Shown piece by piece: positions 33,676 to 42,546 of a DNA stretch of 64,000 nucleotides. The notes beneath the pieces were generated by a model that was not told the DNA's origin, ran no database searches, and was given only the letters and a program-made list of their open reading frames with translations. Location: the NCBI GenBank assembly GCA_035294325.1, contig DATGLE010000142.1, positions 14,733 to 78,732 on the forward strand, written 5' to 3'. Every line of letters starts with the position of its first letter. The stretch's first letter is position 1. Origin of the DNA: DATGLE01 sp035294325 (GTDB lineage Bacteria > Chloroflexota > Ktedonobacteria > Ktedonobacterales > Ktedonobacteraceae). Made by a program: the position numbers and the translations under genes.

Positions 33676-33740
33676 TGTGACGTGTCTGTGAGGCTTTTGT
33701 GGGGTGGTGTGATGGGGCTGTGAGAGGCAGCGCCTACACT
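33676..33740 (+). promoter_or_regulatory. four-half-site regulon promoter for nifJ
   Basis: Four perfect half-sites: TGTGA at 33676, 33687, 33708 and 33719; -10 TACACT 33735-33740. The best copy in the window and a good reference for the motif. Confidence 0.92.
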
Positions 33741-33840
33741 CTGAGGTGTCGGATGAAACACGCTCTCCGGCCACGAAAAGCACTCTTCACGTTGCATCCA
33801 AAAGATGCCGTGATCCTTTACTGCTAAGGAGCCAATACCG

Positions 33841-33951
33841 ATGAAGATATATGTGATCCATCCCAAAGAAACCACCCGGAGTCCCGAGTCGCCACCGGCC
33901 CCCGGCGCAAGCCGGGCGCCTGGCTGTTCTCATGAGACCCTGCCAGACTGA
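33841..33951 (+). CDS. 36-aa leader ORF upstream of nifJ
   Basis: AAGGAG lies 9 nt before an ATG that opens 36 codons (MKIYVIHPKETTRSPESPP at the start, Pro-rich, one Cys), ending 13 nt before the nifJ start. It lies about 90 nt downstream of the regulon -10. It could be a translated leader, a small protein or a device that couples translation to nifJ. No homologue known to me. Confidence 0.45.
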   Translation: MKIYVIHPKETTRSPESPPAPGASRAPGCSHETLPD

Positions 33952-33964
33952 GAGGAGCATCACG

Positions 33965-36900
33965 ATGGGACACAAGCGTGTCACACTCGAAGGCAATGAA
34001 GCAGTGGCCGCCGTTGCTTATGCCCTGAGCGAGGTTATCGCCATTTACCCCATTACTCCCTCCACTCTCATGGGGGAGTTTGCCGATAGCTGGTCAGCCG
34101 CCGGGCGCAAAAATCTCTGGGGCACGGTGCCGCAGGTGATCGAGATGCAGTCGGAGGGCGGCGCCGCCGGGGCGCTGCATGGGGCGCTGCAAACGGGGGC
34201 GCTCGCCACGACCTTTACCGCCTCCCAGGGCTTGCTGCTCATGCTCCCCAACATGTACAAGATCGCGGGGGAGTTGACGCCTACCGTCTTCCATGTCGCA
34301 GCACGCTCCCTGGCAACCCAGGCGCTCTCCATCTTCGGCGATCACTCTGATGTGATGGCGACGCGCGCCAGTGGCTTTGCCCTGCTGGCCTCGCACTCGG
34401 TGCAGGCAGCCCAGGACCTTGCGCTGGTGGCGCATGCCGCGACCCTGGAGGCGCGTGTGCCGTTCCTGCATTTCTTTGACGGCTTCCGCACCTCGCACGA
34501 GATTAACACTATCGTACCCCTCTCTACAGACGAGCTGCGCGCCATGATCGACGAGGAACTGGTCGCCGCCCATCGCCGCCGCGCTCTCTCGCCCGATCAT
34601 CCCTTCATTCGCGGTACCGCGCACAACCCGGATACCTTCTTTCAGGCCCGCGAAAGCGTCAACCCGTATTACCTCGCCGGCCCGGATATTGTGCAGCAGG
34701 CCATGGACCGCTTCGCCACGCTCACGGGTCGCCACTATCACCTCTTCGACTACACCGGGGATCCCCGGGCCGAGCGCGTGATCGTGGCGATGGGATCGGG
34801 GGCCCAGACGGCGGAAGAGACCGCGGCCTCTCTGGCCGGGCAGGGCGAACGCGTGGGCGTGATCACGGTACACCTCTTCCACCCCTTCTCCGTTGCGCAT
34901 TTCCTGCACGCGCTGCCAGAGACGGTCAGGACGATGGCGGTGCTGGATCGCACCAAAGAGCCGGGCAGCCTGGGCGAGCCGCTCTTCCTGGAGATCGCAG
35001 CCGCCCTCCACGAGCGGGAGCCAGACCGTCCCATGCCGCGCGTAATTGGCGGGCGCTATGGCCTTGCTTCCAAAGAAGTGACCCCGGCGATGGTCAAGGG
35101 CATCTTCGACGAGATGGGCCAGGCGGAGCCGAAACGGCACTTCACCATCGGCATTACCGACGATGTGACGCACAGCAGCCTGGCCTATGACCCCGCCTTC
35201 TCCGTCGAGCGTGGAGAAACCGTGCAGTGCGTCTTCTGGGGACTGGGTTCCGATGGCACGGTCTCGGCGAACAAAAACGCGATCAAGATCATCGGAGAGG
35301 AAACGCAGAACCATGCACAGGGCTACTTCGTCTACGACTCGAAAAAAGCAGGCTCGGTGACGATCTCGCACCTGCGTTTCGGCCCGCAGCCCATCCGCGC
35401 CCCCTACCAGATCGGCGAAAACCGGGCTGATTTCGTGGCCTGCCACCAGTTCTCATTCCTGGAGCGCTTCGACGTGCTCAAGTACGCCAGACCAGGCGGC
35501 ATCTTCCTGCTCGCCAGCCGCTATGGGCCAGAGGAGGTCTGGGACCATCTGCCCATCGAGGTGCAGCAGGAGATGGTCGAGAAGAAGCTGCGTTTCTTTG
35601 TGATCGATGCACACAGCGTCGCGCGCGAAACGGGCATGGGGGGACGTATCAACACGGTCATGCAGACCTGTTTCTTCGCGCTCTCCGGCGTGCTCCCCCG
35701 CGAGCAGGCCATCGCCCAGATCAAACACAGCATCCGCAAGACCTACGGCAAACGCGGCGAGGCGGTGGTGCAGAAGAACTTCCAGGCCGTCGATGAGACG
35801 CTCTCCCGACTGTATGAGGTGCCGATCCCAGCAGCGGTCCCGGCGGCAACGGCTCGGCGGCCTCTCCCTCTGCCGGTGCTGAGGAGGCGCCCGCCGGTTC
35901 CTGAGGAGGCGCCCGCCTTTGTGCGCGAAGTACTGGGCAAGATGCTGGCCCTCGAAGGCGACGACCTGCCGGTTAGCGCCTTGCCCTGCGATGGCACCTA
36001 TCCCTCGGGCACCGCGCAGTGGGAGAAGCGCAATATCGCCCTGGAGATGCCGGTCTGGGACCCGGACCTGTGCATCCAGTGCGGCAAATGTGTCATGGTC
36101 TGCCCGCATGCGGTGATCCGCGAGAAGGTCTATGCGCCCGAGCAGCTTGCGGGAGCGCCGGAGTCGTTCCTTGCCACAGATGCGCGCTTTAAAGCCTTCC
36201 CCGGCATGAAGTATACGCTCCAGGTGTCGCCGGAGGACTGCACCGGATGCAGCCTCTGCGTCGACGCCTGCCCGGTCAAGGATAAGCGGCAGGTGGGGCG
36301 CAAAGCGCTCAACATGGCGGCCCAGCCCCCTCTTCGTGAGCGCGAGAAGGCCAACTGGCAGTTCTTCCTCACGCTGCCAGAGGTGGAGCGCTCCCAGCTC
36401 AATGTGGCCGCAATCAAGGATGCGCAGTTGTTACAGCCGCTCTTCGAGTTTTCTGGCGCCTGTGCCGGCTGCGGGGAGACGCCTTACATCAAGCTGATGA
36501 CGCAGTTGTTTGGGGACCGCCTGGTCGTCGCCAATGCCACCGGCTGCTCCTCGATCTACGGGGGCAACCTGCCGACGACGCCCTGGACGGTCAATCAGGA
36601 GGGGCGCGGCCCGGCCTGGTCCAACTCGCTCTTCGAGGATAATGCCGAGTTCGGCCTGGGCATGCGCCTCGCGCTGGACAAGCAGGAGGAATACGCCCGC
36701 GAACTGCTCAGCGCGTGTACCGACATCGTGGGGGAGGAACTGGTGCAGGCCCTTCTCTCTACCGATCAATCGCGGGAGGAGGGCATTCGGGCGCAGCGCG
36801 AGCGGGTGGCGGTGCTCAAAAGTCGTCTGGAGCAATGGCCTGGCGAGGAGCGTGCACGCCGCCTGCTCGGCGTGGCCGATGCGCTGGTGAAGAAGAGCGT

Positions 36901-37573
36901 CTGGATCATCGGCGGCGATGGCTGGGCTTACGATATCGGCTACGGCGGGCTGGATCATGTGCTCTCCTGTGGGCGCAACGTCAACCTCCTGGTGCTGGAT
37001 ACCGAGGTCTACTCCAATACGGGCGGGCAAGCCTCCAAGGCGACGCCGCGCGCAGCGGTCGCCAAATTTGCGGCGCGGGGCAAAGCCACGCCAAAGAAAG
37101 ATCTGGGACTGCTGGCGATGGCCTACGGCAGCGTGTATGTGGCACGCATCGCCCTGGGAGCCAACGATCAGCAGACGCTGCGGGCCTTCCTGGAAGCGGA
37201 GGCTTACGATGGCCCGTCGCTACTGATCGCTTATAGCCACTGCATCGCGCATGGTATCGAGATGAGCCAGGGGTTGGAGCAGCAAAAACTGGCGGTGCAA
37301 ACCGGTGCCTGGCCGCTCTACCGCTACAATCCGGCGCTCCTCGAAGAGGGTAAGAATCCCTTCACGCTGGACGCCAGAGAGCCAACGCTGCCGCTGGAAC
37401 AGTACCTCTACAACGAGACGCGCTACCGTATGCTCCAGCAAAGTGACCCGGCGCGCGCCGAAGCGCTGTTAGAGCAGGCCAGGCAGGATGTGAAGAGGAG
37501 CCTGCGCCTCTATCACCAGATCGCTCGGTACTACGCGCCCGAGGAGAACACGCCGCGCCAGCCAGAGAACTAG
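33965..37573 (+). CDS. nifJ: pyruvate:ferredoxin (flavodoxin) oxidoreductase
   Basis: A 1202-aa single-chain pyruvate oxidoreductase with the NifJ order: pyruvate-binding domain (YPITPSTLMGEFAD), CoA/domain III, inserted ferredoxin domain with two [4Fe-4S] motifs (CIQCGKCVMVCPH and CTGCSLCVDACPV), CAGCGETPYIK for the proximal cluster, and the TPP site (GDGWAYDIGYGGLDH to YSNTGGQASKATP). It decarboxylates pyruvate to acetyl-CoA and reduces ferredoxin, which can feed the hydrogenase downstream. The start at 33965 has GAGGAG upstream. Transcribed from the best copy of the regulon promoter. Confidence 0.95.
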   Translation: MGHKRVTLEGNEAVAAVAYALSEVIAIYPITPSTLMGEFADSWSAAGRKNLWGTVPQVIEMQSEGGAAGALHGALQTGALATTFTASQGLLLMLPNMYKIAGELTPTVFHVAARSLATQALSIFGDHSDVMATRASGFALLASHSVQAAQDLALVAHAATLEARVPFLHFFDGFRTSHEINTIVPLSTDELRAMIDEELVAAHRRRALSPDHPFIRGTAHNPDTFFQARESVNPYYLAGPDIVQQAMDRFATLTGRHYHLFDYTGDPRAERVIVAMGSGAQTAEETAASLAGQGERVGVITVHLFHPFSVAHFLHALPETVRTMAVLDRTKEPGSLGEPLFLEIAAALHEREPDRPMPRVIGGRYGLASKEVTPAMVKGIFDEMGQAEPKRHFTIGITDDVTHSSLAYDPAFSVERGETVQCVFWGLGSDGTVSANKNAIKIIGEETQNHAQGYFVYDSKKAGSVTISHLRFGPQPIRAPYQIGENRADFVACHQFSFLERFDVLKYARPGGIFLLASRYGPEEVWDHLPIEVQQEMVEKKLRFFVIDAHSVARETGMGGRINTVMQTCFFALSGVLPREQAIAQIKHSIRKTYGKRGEAVVQKNFQAVDETLSRLYEVPIPAAVPAATARRPLPLPVLRRRPPVPEEAPAFVREVLGKMLALEGDDLPVSALPCDGTYPSGTAQWEKRNIALEMPVWDPDLCIQCGKCVMVCPHAVIREKVYAPEQLAGAPESFLATDARFKAFPGMKYTLQVSPEDCTGCSLCVDACPVKDKRQVGRKALNMAAQPPLREREKANWQFFLTLPEVERSQLNVAAIKDAQLLQPLFEFSGACAGCGETPYIKLMTQLFGDRLVVANATGCSSIYGGNLPTTPWTVNQEGRGPAWSNSLFEDNAEFGLGMRLALDKQEEYARELLSACTDIVGEELVQALLSTDQSREEGIRAQRERVAVLKSRLEQWPGEERARRLLGVADALVKKSVWIIGGDGWAYDIGYGGLDHVLSCGRNVNLLVLDTEVYSNTGGQASKATPRAAVAKFAARGKATPKKDLGLLAMAYGSVYVARIALGANDQQTLRAFLEAEAYDGPSLLIAYSHCIAHGIEMSQGLEQQKLAVQTGAWPLYRYNPALLEEGKNPFTLDAREPTLPLEQYLYNETRYRMLQQSDPARAEALLEQARQDVKRSLRLYHQIARYYAPEENTPRQPEN

Positions 37574-37582
37574 AAAGGCAGC

Positions 37583-38593
37583 ATGACAATGATTGATCTG
37601 ACCACGACGTACCTGGGACTGCCCCTGAAAAATCCGCTCGTGGCCTCGGCCTCCCCGCTCTCGAAAAAGGTCAGTATGGCGCGGTGGCTGGAAGACGTGG
37701 GGGCCGCCGCTATTGTGATGTATTCGCTCTTTGAAGAGCAGATCACGCACGAAAGTCATGAACTGGATCACTATCTCGAATACGGCACGCATTCCTATGC
37801 GGAGGCGCTCAGCTACTTCCCTGACCTCGATCACTACAATGTCGGGCCGGAGTCGTATCTTGAGCATCTACGCCGCATGAAAGAGGCAGTGGACATTCCG
37901 GTAATTGGCAGCCTGAATGGCATTTCACCCGGCGGTTGGGTGCAGTATGCCCGCTTCATCGAGGAGGCAGGAGCCGATGCACTGGAACTCAACATCTACT
38001 TCCTGCCAACCGATCCCGACCTGACAAGCGCAGAACTGGAGAACGCATATGTGGAACTGGTGCGCGAGGTGCGTGCCAGCATCAAGATCCCCATCGCGGT
38101 CAAGCTCAGCCCGTTCTTTACGTCGCTGCCGAACATGGCAAAACGCTTCATCGAGGCAGGCGCGAATGGCCTGGTGTTGTTCAATCGCTTCTACCAGCCG
38201 GACTTCGACCTGGAGGAGCTTTCGGTTGTGCCGAATCTGGGATTGTCAACATCGCACGACCTGCGCCTGCCCCTGCGCTGGATCGCCATTCTTTACGGGC
38301 GCCTCCAGGTTGATTTCGCTCTGACGAGCGGCGTGCATACTGCCCAGGATGTGCTCAAAGCGATAATGGCGGGTGCGAGGGTAGCGATGACCACCTCGGC
38401 GCTGCTGCGCAACGGGCCAGAACACCTCTCGCACATCCTGTCCAACCTGGAAGAGTGGATGATCTTGCACGAGTACGCATCGATTCGCGAGATGCAAGGC
38501 AGCATGAGCCAGCAGGCGGTGGCCGACCCGGCGGCCTTCGAGCGCGCCAACTACCTCAAAGCGCTCAACACGTTGGACCCTTTCCTGCCTTGA
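37583..38593 (+). CDS. dihydroorotate dehydrogenase-like flavoprotein
   Basis: A 336-aa TIM-barrel FMN protein of the dihydroorotate dehydrogenase class. TTYLGLPLKNPLVASASPLSK starts the family pattern and GSLNGISPGGWVQYARFIEEAGADALELNIYFLP continues it; the catalytic Ser/Cys lid is not clear. It is known as a neighbour of nifJ in other bacteria, where its substrate is unsettled, so pyrimidine synthesis is not implied. It starts 9 nt after nifJ and is in the same unit. Confidence 0.8.
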   Translation: MTMIDLTTTYLGLPLKNPLVASASPLSKKVSMARWLEDVGAAAIVMYSLFEEQITHESHELDHYLEYGTHSYAEALSYFPDLDHYNVGPESYLEHLRRMKEAVDIPVIGSLNGISPGGWVQYARFIEEAGADALELNIYFLPTDPDLTSAELENAYVELVREVRASIKIPIAVKLSPFFTSLPNMAKRFIEAGANGLVLFNRFYQPDFDLEELSVVPNLGLSTSHDLRLPLRWIAILYGRLQVDFALTSGVHTAQDVLKAIMAGARVAMTTSALLRNGPEHLSHILSNLEEWMILHEYASIREMQGSMSQQAVADPAAFERANYLKALNTLDPFLP

Positions 38594-38622
38594 TTCATCG
38601 GAGCGAGATTAGGAAGAGAAAG

Positions 38623-38677
38623 TGTGATACATTTGAGAGTGAAAGTGCCACCATCTGGCGCGGAAATCCTGTACTCT
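38623..38677 (+). promoter_or_regulatory. possible degenerate regulon promoter of the hydrogenase operon
   Basis: One pair of half-sites (TGTGA 38623, TGAGA 38634) and a -10-like TACTCT (38672-38677) are present, but the second pair is missing and the spacing does not fit the standard. The hydrogenase genes may be read from this or by read-through from nifJ. Confidence 0.35.
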
Positions 38678-38717
38678 AGAAGAGGAACTTCCCTTTCAGG
38701 GGAGAAGGTGCCACAGT

Positions 38718-39113
38718 ATGCATGAAGTCGCAGCGATGCAAGCGGTCGTGACGACCGTTCTCGAAACGATGCAGCGCACGGGCGCGGTGCGTGTGACCGG
38801 CGTTCGGCTGATTCTCGGCGCGTCGGGGCATTTTACGGAGGAGGCCGCTCGCCAGCATTTCCAGATATTGACCAGAGATACACCGGCGGAGGACGCGAAG
38901 CTCACGATTTCCTGGATTCCAGCAACGTTTCAATGTTTCGCGTGTCTCCATCGTTTCGAGAGCTGCGGGCAGGCAGACCTGACGACATGTCCGCAATGCG
39001 GAGAGAGCGCGCTGGCGGTTGCGCACCAGGATATATGTGCCGTCGATGCCATCGATGTCATGTTCGCAGGAGAGCAGGAAAGCGTGGCGCCTGCCGATCA
39101 AGAAAATAGATAA
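38718..39113 (+). CDS. hypA: HypA nickel-insertion protein
   Basis: A 131-aa HypA. MHEVAAMQAVV has the N-terminal His2 nickel site (with Glu3), and two Cys pairs in CFACLHRF and CPQCGE form the zinc site. It delivers Ni to the large hydrogenase subunit precursor. It opens the operon with HoxE to HoxW. HypB to HypF are not in the window. AAGGTG upstream is a modest ribosome site. Confidence 0.85.
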   Translation: MHEVAAMQAVVTTVLETMQRTGAVRVTGVRLILGASGHFTEEAARQHFQILTRDTPAEDAKLTISWIPATFQCFACLHRFESCGQADLTTCPQCGESALAVAHQDICAVDAIDVMFAGEQESVAPADQENR

Positions 39114-39126
39114 GACAAGGAGATCC

Positions 39127-39624
39127 ATGATGACGCAACACGCGCCAGTTCTTACAGCAGAAGAAAAAAGACGGCGCATGGTCATGGCGACGATGCGCCG
39201 GCACGGCTATACTCCCGATGCGCTCATCGAAACTCTGCACACGGTGCAGAGTGCGGCAGGCTACCTGGATGAACCATCGCTGCGTTTCGTTGCCAGTGAA
39301 CTGCATCTTCCGCTCAGCCTGGTCTATGGCGTCGCCACGTTCTATCATGCTTTCACACTCAAGCCCGAGGGGCGCCATCGCTGCATCTTATGCCAGGGAA
39401 CCGCCTGTTACATAAAAGGCAGCCAGGCCATTCTCAATGCGGTGACGAAGACCTATCATATCGCGCCTGGCGAAACGACAGAGGATGGAGAGATCTCGCT
39501 GCTCACCGCACGGTGCCTGGGAGCGTGCAGCATGGCTCCTACCGCCATCCTGGATGAGGAAGTCGTTGGCTACCTGACACCTGAGCGCGTACTCACCCGG
39601 ATGGAAGGATGGAAAAAACCGTGA
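39127..39624 (+). CDS. hoxE: HoxE/NuoE-like [2Fe-2S] subunit
   Basis: A 165-aa NuoE/HoxE-type subunit. The thioredoxin-like domain holds a [2Fe-2S] cluster bound by CQGTAC and ARCLGACSMAP. It is part of the diaphorase module that links NAD(H) to the hydrogenase. The ATG at 39127 follows AAGGAG; the longer in-frame start at 39019 lies inside hypA. It overlaps hoxF by 16 nt. Confidence 0.87.
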   Translation: MMTQHAPVLTAEEKRRRMVMATMRRHGYTPDALIETLHTVQSAAGYLDEPSLRFVASELHLPLSLVYGVATFYHAFTLKPEGRHRCILCQGTACYIKGSQAILNAVTKTYHIAPGETTEDGEISLLTARCLGACSMAPTAILDEEVVGYLTPERVLTRMEGWKKP

Positions 39625-41291
39625 TCCACCATATGACGCAGGCCCTCACGCCGGACGACCTGCCCAGGATTGCCGAGGCCGAACGCGCGGCAGCCAGCGC
39701 ATTTGAACATACCATTCATGTTTGTGTCGCGGCGGGCTGTTTGTCGCAGCACAGCGATCAGGTCAAACAGCATCTGGAGCACCACATTCAGGAACGCGGC
39801 CTTGCCCATTGCCAGGTCAAGGGCGTTGGCTGCATGGGCCTCTGCCGCGCCGGCCCCCTGGTCTCCGTTCGCCCGGCCAGCACACTCTACCAGGCCGTCA
39901 CGCCCGATGACGCGCCCGCCATTGTCGAGAGCCTGGGTGCGGAGCCGGTGCAGCGCCTCGCCTGCCCGACGGATCGACCTTTCTTCACCAGGCAAACCCG
40001 CATCGTGCTGGCAAACTCTGGCGAGATCGATCCCGAGCACCTGGAAGACTACCTCGCTGCCGGAGGCTATCAGCAACTGGCCCATGTGTTGACCACTCTC
40101 ACGCCAGCGCAGGTCATCGATCAGATCTCGCGCAGCGGCCTGCGTGGTCGCGGCGGCGCTGGATACCCTACCGGATTGAAGTGGAGCACCGTTGCCAAAG
40201 CCAGCGGGCCACGCAAGTTCGTCATCTGCAATGCGGATGAGGGCGACCCGGGCGCGTTCATGGACCGCAGCGTGCTGGAGAGCGATCCCCACCGCGTGTT
40301 GGAAGGCATGGCTATCGCCGCCTATGCCGTGGGGGCCAGTGAGGGCTACATCTACATTCGCGCGGAATACCCTCTGGCGATCAAGCGCCTGCAAACAGCC
40401 ATCCGGCAGGCCGAACGCGTCAAACTGATCGGGAGTAACATCCTGGGGACCGCCTTCACCTTCCAGATCCACCTTCGCCTGGGCGCGGGCGCCTTTGTGT
40501 GCGGCGAGGAAACCGCTCTTATCGCCAGCATAGAAGGCAGGCGCGGCCAGCCGCGCCCACGACCGCCTTTCCCGGCAGAAAGCGGCCTCTGGCGCGCTCC
40601 AACGCTGATTAATAACGTGGAGACCTACGCCAATATTGCGCCTATCATCGCCAACGGGCCGGAATGGTTCGCCAGCATTGGGACAGAGCGGAGCAAAGGC
40701 ACTAAAGTCTTTGCGCTCGCCGGCAAGGTCGTCAATACGGGACTGATCGAAGTGCCAATGGGCACTACTCTGCGCACGATCATCCATGACATCGGCGAAG
40801 GCATTCCAGAGGGTCGCCGCTTCAAAGCCGTGCAGACCGGCGGCCCAAGTGGAGGCTGTATTCCCGCCGCTTACCTGGATACCCCCGTCGATTATGAATC
40901 TCTTACTGCTCTGGGATCAATCATGGGATCAGGTGGTATGATTGTGATGGACGAACATTCGTGTATGGTCGATGTGGCTCGCTACTTTATGGAATTCTGT
41001 ATGTCAGAATCGTGCGGCAAATGCGTACCATGCCGGGTGGGAACGGCGGAAATGTATGAACTGCTCTCGCGTATCGTCCAGGGGCGGGCCAGCGGCGAAG
41101 ATATGGCGCTGCTCCAGGAATTGTGTGAGACGGTCAGGTACACCAGCCTGTGTGGCCTGGGACAATCGGCTCCCAATCCCGTCCTCAGCACGATCAAGTA
41201 CTTCGAGGATGAATACCTCGCACATATTACCAACCACGTCTGCCCGGCGGGTCAATGCCAGTTCGAGATGGCACAGGAAGGACAAGCATGA
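39609..41291 (+). CDS. hoxF: HoxF/NuoF-like NADH-binding flavoprotein subunit
   Basis: A 560-aa diaphorase subunit. An N-terminal thioredoxin-like [2Fe-2S] domain has CVAAGC and GCMGLCRAGP. The NADH/FMN core has SGLRGRGGAGYPTGLKW and FVCGEETALIASIEGRRG. The C-terminal [4Fe-4S] site is SESCGKCVPCRVG. It exchanges hydride with NAD(H). The order E-F-U-Y-H that follows identifies a bidirectional group-3d type hydrogenase. Confidence 0.92.
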   Translation: MEKTVIHHMTQALTPDDLPRIAEAERAAASAFEHTIHVCVAAGCLSQHSDQVKQHLEHHIQERGLAHCQVKGVGCMGLCRAGPLVSVRPASTLYQAVTPDDAPAIVESLGAEPVQRLACPTDRPFFTRQTRIVLANSGEIDPEHLEDYLAAGGYQQLAHVLTTLTPAQVIDQISRSGLRGRGGAGYPTGLKWSTVAKASGPRKFVICNADEGDPGAFMDRSVLESDPHRVLEGMAIAAYAVGASEGYIYIRAEYPLAIKRLQTAIRQAERVKLIGSNILGTAFTFQIHLRLGAGAFVCGEETALIASIEGRRGQPRPRPPFPAESGLWRAPTLINNVETYANIAPIIANGPEWFASIGTERSKGTKVFALAGKVVNTGLIEVPMGTTLRTIIHDIGEGIPEGRRFKAVQTGGPSGGCIPAAYLDTPVDYESLTALGSIMGSGGMIVMDEHSCMVDVARYFMEFCMSESCGKCVPCRVGTAEMYELLSRIVQGRASGEDMALLQELCETVRYTSLCGLGQSAPNPVLSTIKYFEDEYLAHITNHVCPAGQCQFEMAQEGQA

Positions 41292-42007
41292 TGGTATCAG
41301 AACGCGTCAAAACGCTGGTCATCGACGGCCGCGATATCAGCGCCCGTGAAAGCAGCACGATCCTGGAAGCGGCCAGGGAAGAGGGCATGTTTATTCCGAC
41401 GCTCTGCTACCTGGAAGGATTGTCCGAGGTGGGAGCATGTCGCCTCTGTCTGGTTGAGGTGAAGGGGGTCAGCAAGCTGCTTCCGGCGTGTGTGACCAGA
41501 GTTGAAGAAGGCATGGAGGTTACGACACAGACCGGGCGGCTCGACAGATATCGACGCACCTTGCTTGAATTCCTGTTCGCCGAAGGCAATCACATCTGTT
41601 CGGTTTGCGTCGCCAACGGCCACTGTGAATTGCAATCAATGGCGGAGCGGCTCGGCATGGACCATGTGCGCGTTCCCTATGTCTCGCCGCGCCGCCGCGT
41701 CGATGCTTCACATTCGCGCTTCACCTTCGACGCTAATCGCTGCATTTTATGCACACGCTGCGTGCGTGTCTGCGATGAGATCGAAGGAGCGCACACCTGG
41801 GATGTCATGGGGCGCGGGATCGCGAGCCGCATCATCGCGGACCTCGCTGAGCCGTGGGGCGAGGCCACGTCCTGTACCAGTTGCGGCAAGTGCGTCCAGG
41901 TCTGTCCCACGGGAGCGCTGGTCGAAAAAGGGAAAGCCGTAGCAGAATCGGTGAAACGTCCGAACTTTTTACCCTACTTGAAGAGAACGCGAGGGCAGCA
42001 CGAATGA
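41288..42007 (+). CDS. hoxU: HoxU iron-sulfur subunit
   Basis: A 239-aa subunit like the N-terminus of NuoG: [2Fe-2S] with CYLEGLSEVGACRLCLVEV, then CSVCVANGHCELQ with HisCys3 type ligands, and two [4Fe-4S] motifs, CILCTRCVRVCDE and CTSCGKCVQVCPTGAL. It wires the diaphorase to the hydrogenase module. The start overlaps the hoxF stop (ATGA), as does its own stop with the next gene. Confidence 0.9.
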   Translation: MMVSERVKTLVIDGRDISARESSTILEAAREEGMFIPTLCYLEGLSEVGACRLCLVEVKGVSKLLPACVTRVEEGMEVTTQTGRLDRYRRTLLEFLFAEGNHICSVCVANGHCELQSMAERLGMDHVRVPYVSPRRRVDASHSRFTFDANRCILCTRCVRVCDEIEGAHTWDVMGRGIASRIIADLAEPWGEATSCTSCGKCVQVCPTGALVEKGKAVAESVKRPNFLPYLKRTRGQHE

Positions 42008-42534
42008 GCACCTCACCTGTGAAAAAAGTGTCTGTCGCAACCGTCTGGCTGGATGGCTGCTCGGGATGCCACATGTCGCTGCTCGATATGGATGAGCGGC
42101 TGATCGAACTTGCCGCCTTTATCGATATTGTGTACAGTCCTTTTGTGGACACGAAAATCTTTCCCGAACAGGTGGATCTGACGCTGGTTGAGGGTGCAGT
42201 GAGTAGTGAGGAAGATCTGACCAGAATTCGGGAGATTCGCGAGCGCACACGCCTCTTGATTTCGATGGGCGATTGTGCCGTTACCGGCAACGTACCCTCG
42301 CTGCGCAATCCCTTCGGGGCAGAGGCGGTCTTGCTGCAAGTCTACGGGCGGCATGCGCCCCGCGCAACTGTCCCCCGGCTGCTGTCATGCGTGGTACCCG
42401 TGCACCAGGTGGTCGCTGTCGATGCTTTTATCCCCGGCTGCCCGCCTTCCGCCGATGTGCTCTACTTCGCGCTCAAAGAGCTGGTGGCCGGACGCCTCCC
42501 CGACCTGCACGGCCTGACGCGATTTGGAAAGTAA
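42004..42534 (+). CDS. hoxY: HoxY hydrogenase small subunit
   Basis: A 176-aa small subunit of a soluble [NiFe] hydrogenase. WLDGCSGCHMSLLD supplies the first two ligands of the proximal [4Fe-4S] cluster, GDCAVTGNVPSLRNPFG and IPGCPPSADVL the other two. It is short, as in group 3, with no signal peptide, so it acts in the cytoplasm. The start overlaps the hoxU stop by 4 nt. Confidence 0.9.
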   Translation: MSTSPVKKVSVATVWLDGCSGCHMSLLDMDERLIELAAFIDIVYSPFVDTKIFPEQVDLTLVEGAVSSEEDLTRIREIRERTRLLISMGDCAVTGNVPSLRNPFGAEAVLLQVYGRHAPRATVPRLLSCVVPVHQVVAVDAFIPGCPPSADVLYFALKELVAGRLPDLHGLTRFGK

Positions 42535-42546
42535 AGGAAACAGGCG

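Noticed and set aside
33676..33723. CRP/FNR-type sites (TGTGA ... TCACA)
   Set aside because: The half-sites of one promoter all point the same way with an 11-bp period. A CRP site needs TGTGA and TCACA facing each other. Where both occur in a gap they belong to two opposed arrays.
33427..33723. 98-codon ORF before nifJ
   Set aside because: It overlaps the AT-rich repeats and the nifJ array, has no ribosome site and no recognisable pattern.
34094..35446. 450-codon minus-strand ORF opposite nifJ
   Set aside because: Antisense shadow of a high-GC gene; the composition is Arg/His/Gly-rich and the plus strand has all NifJ motifs.
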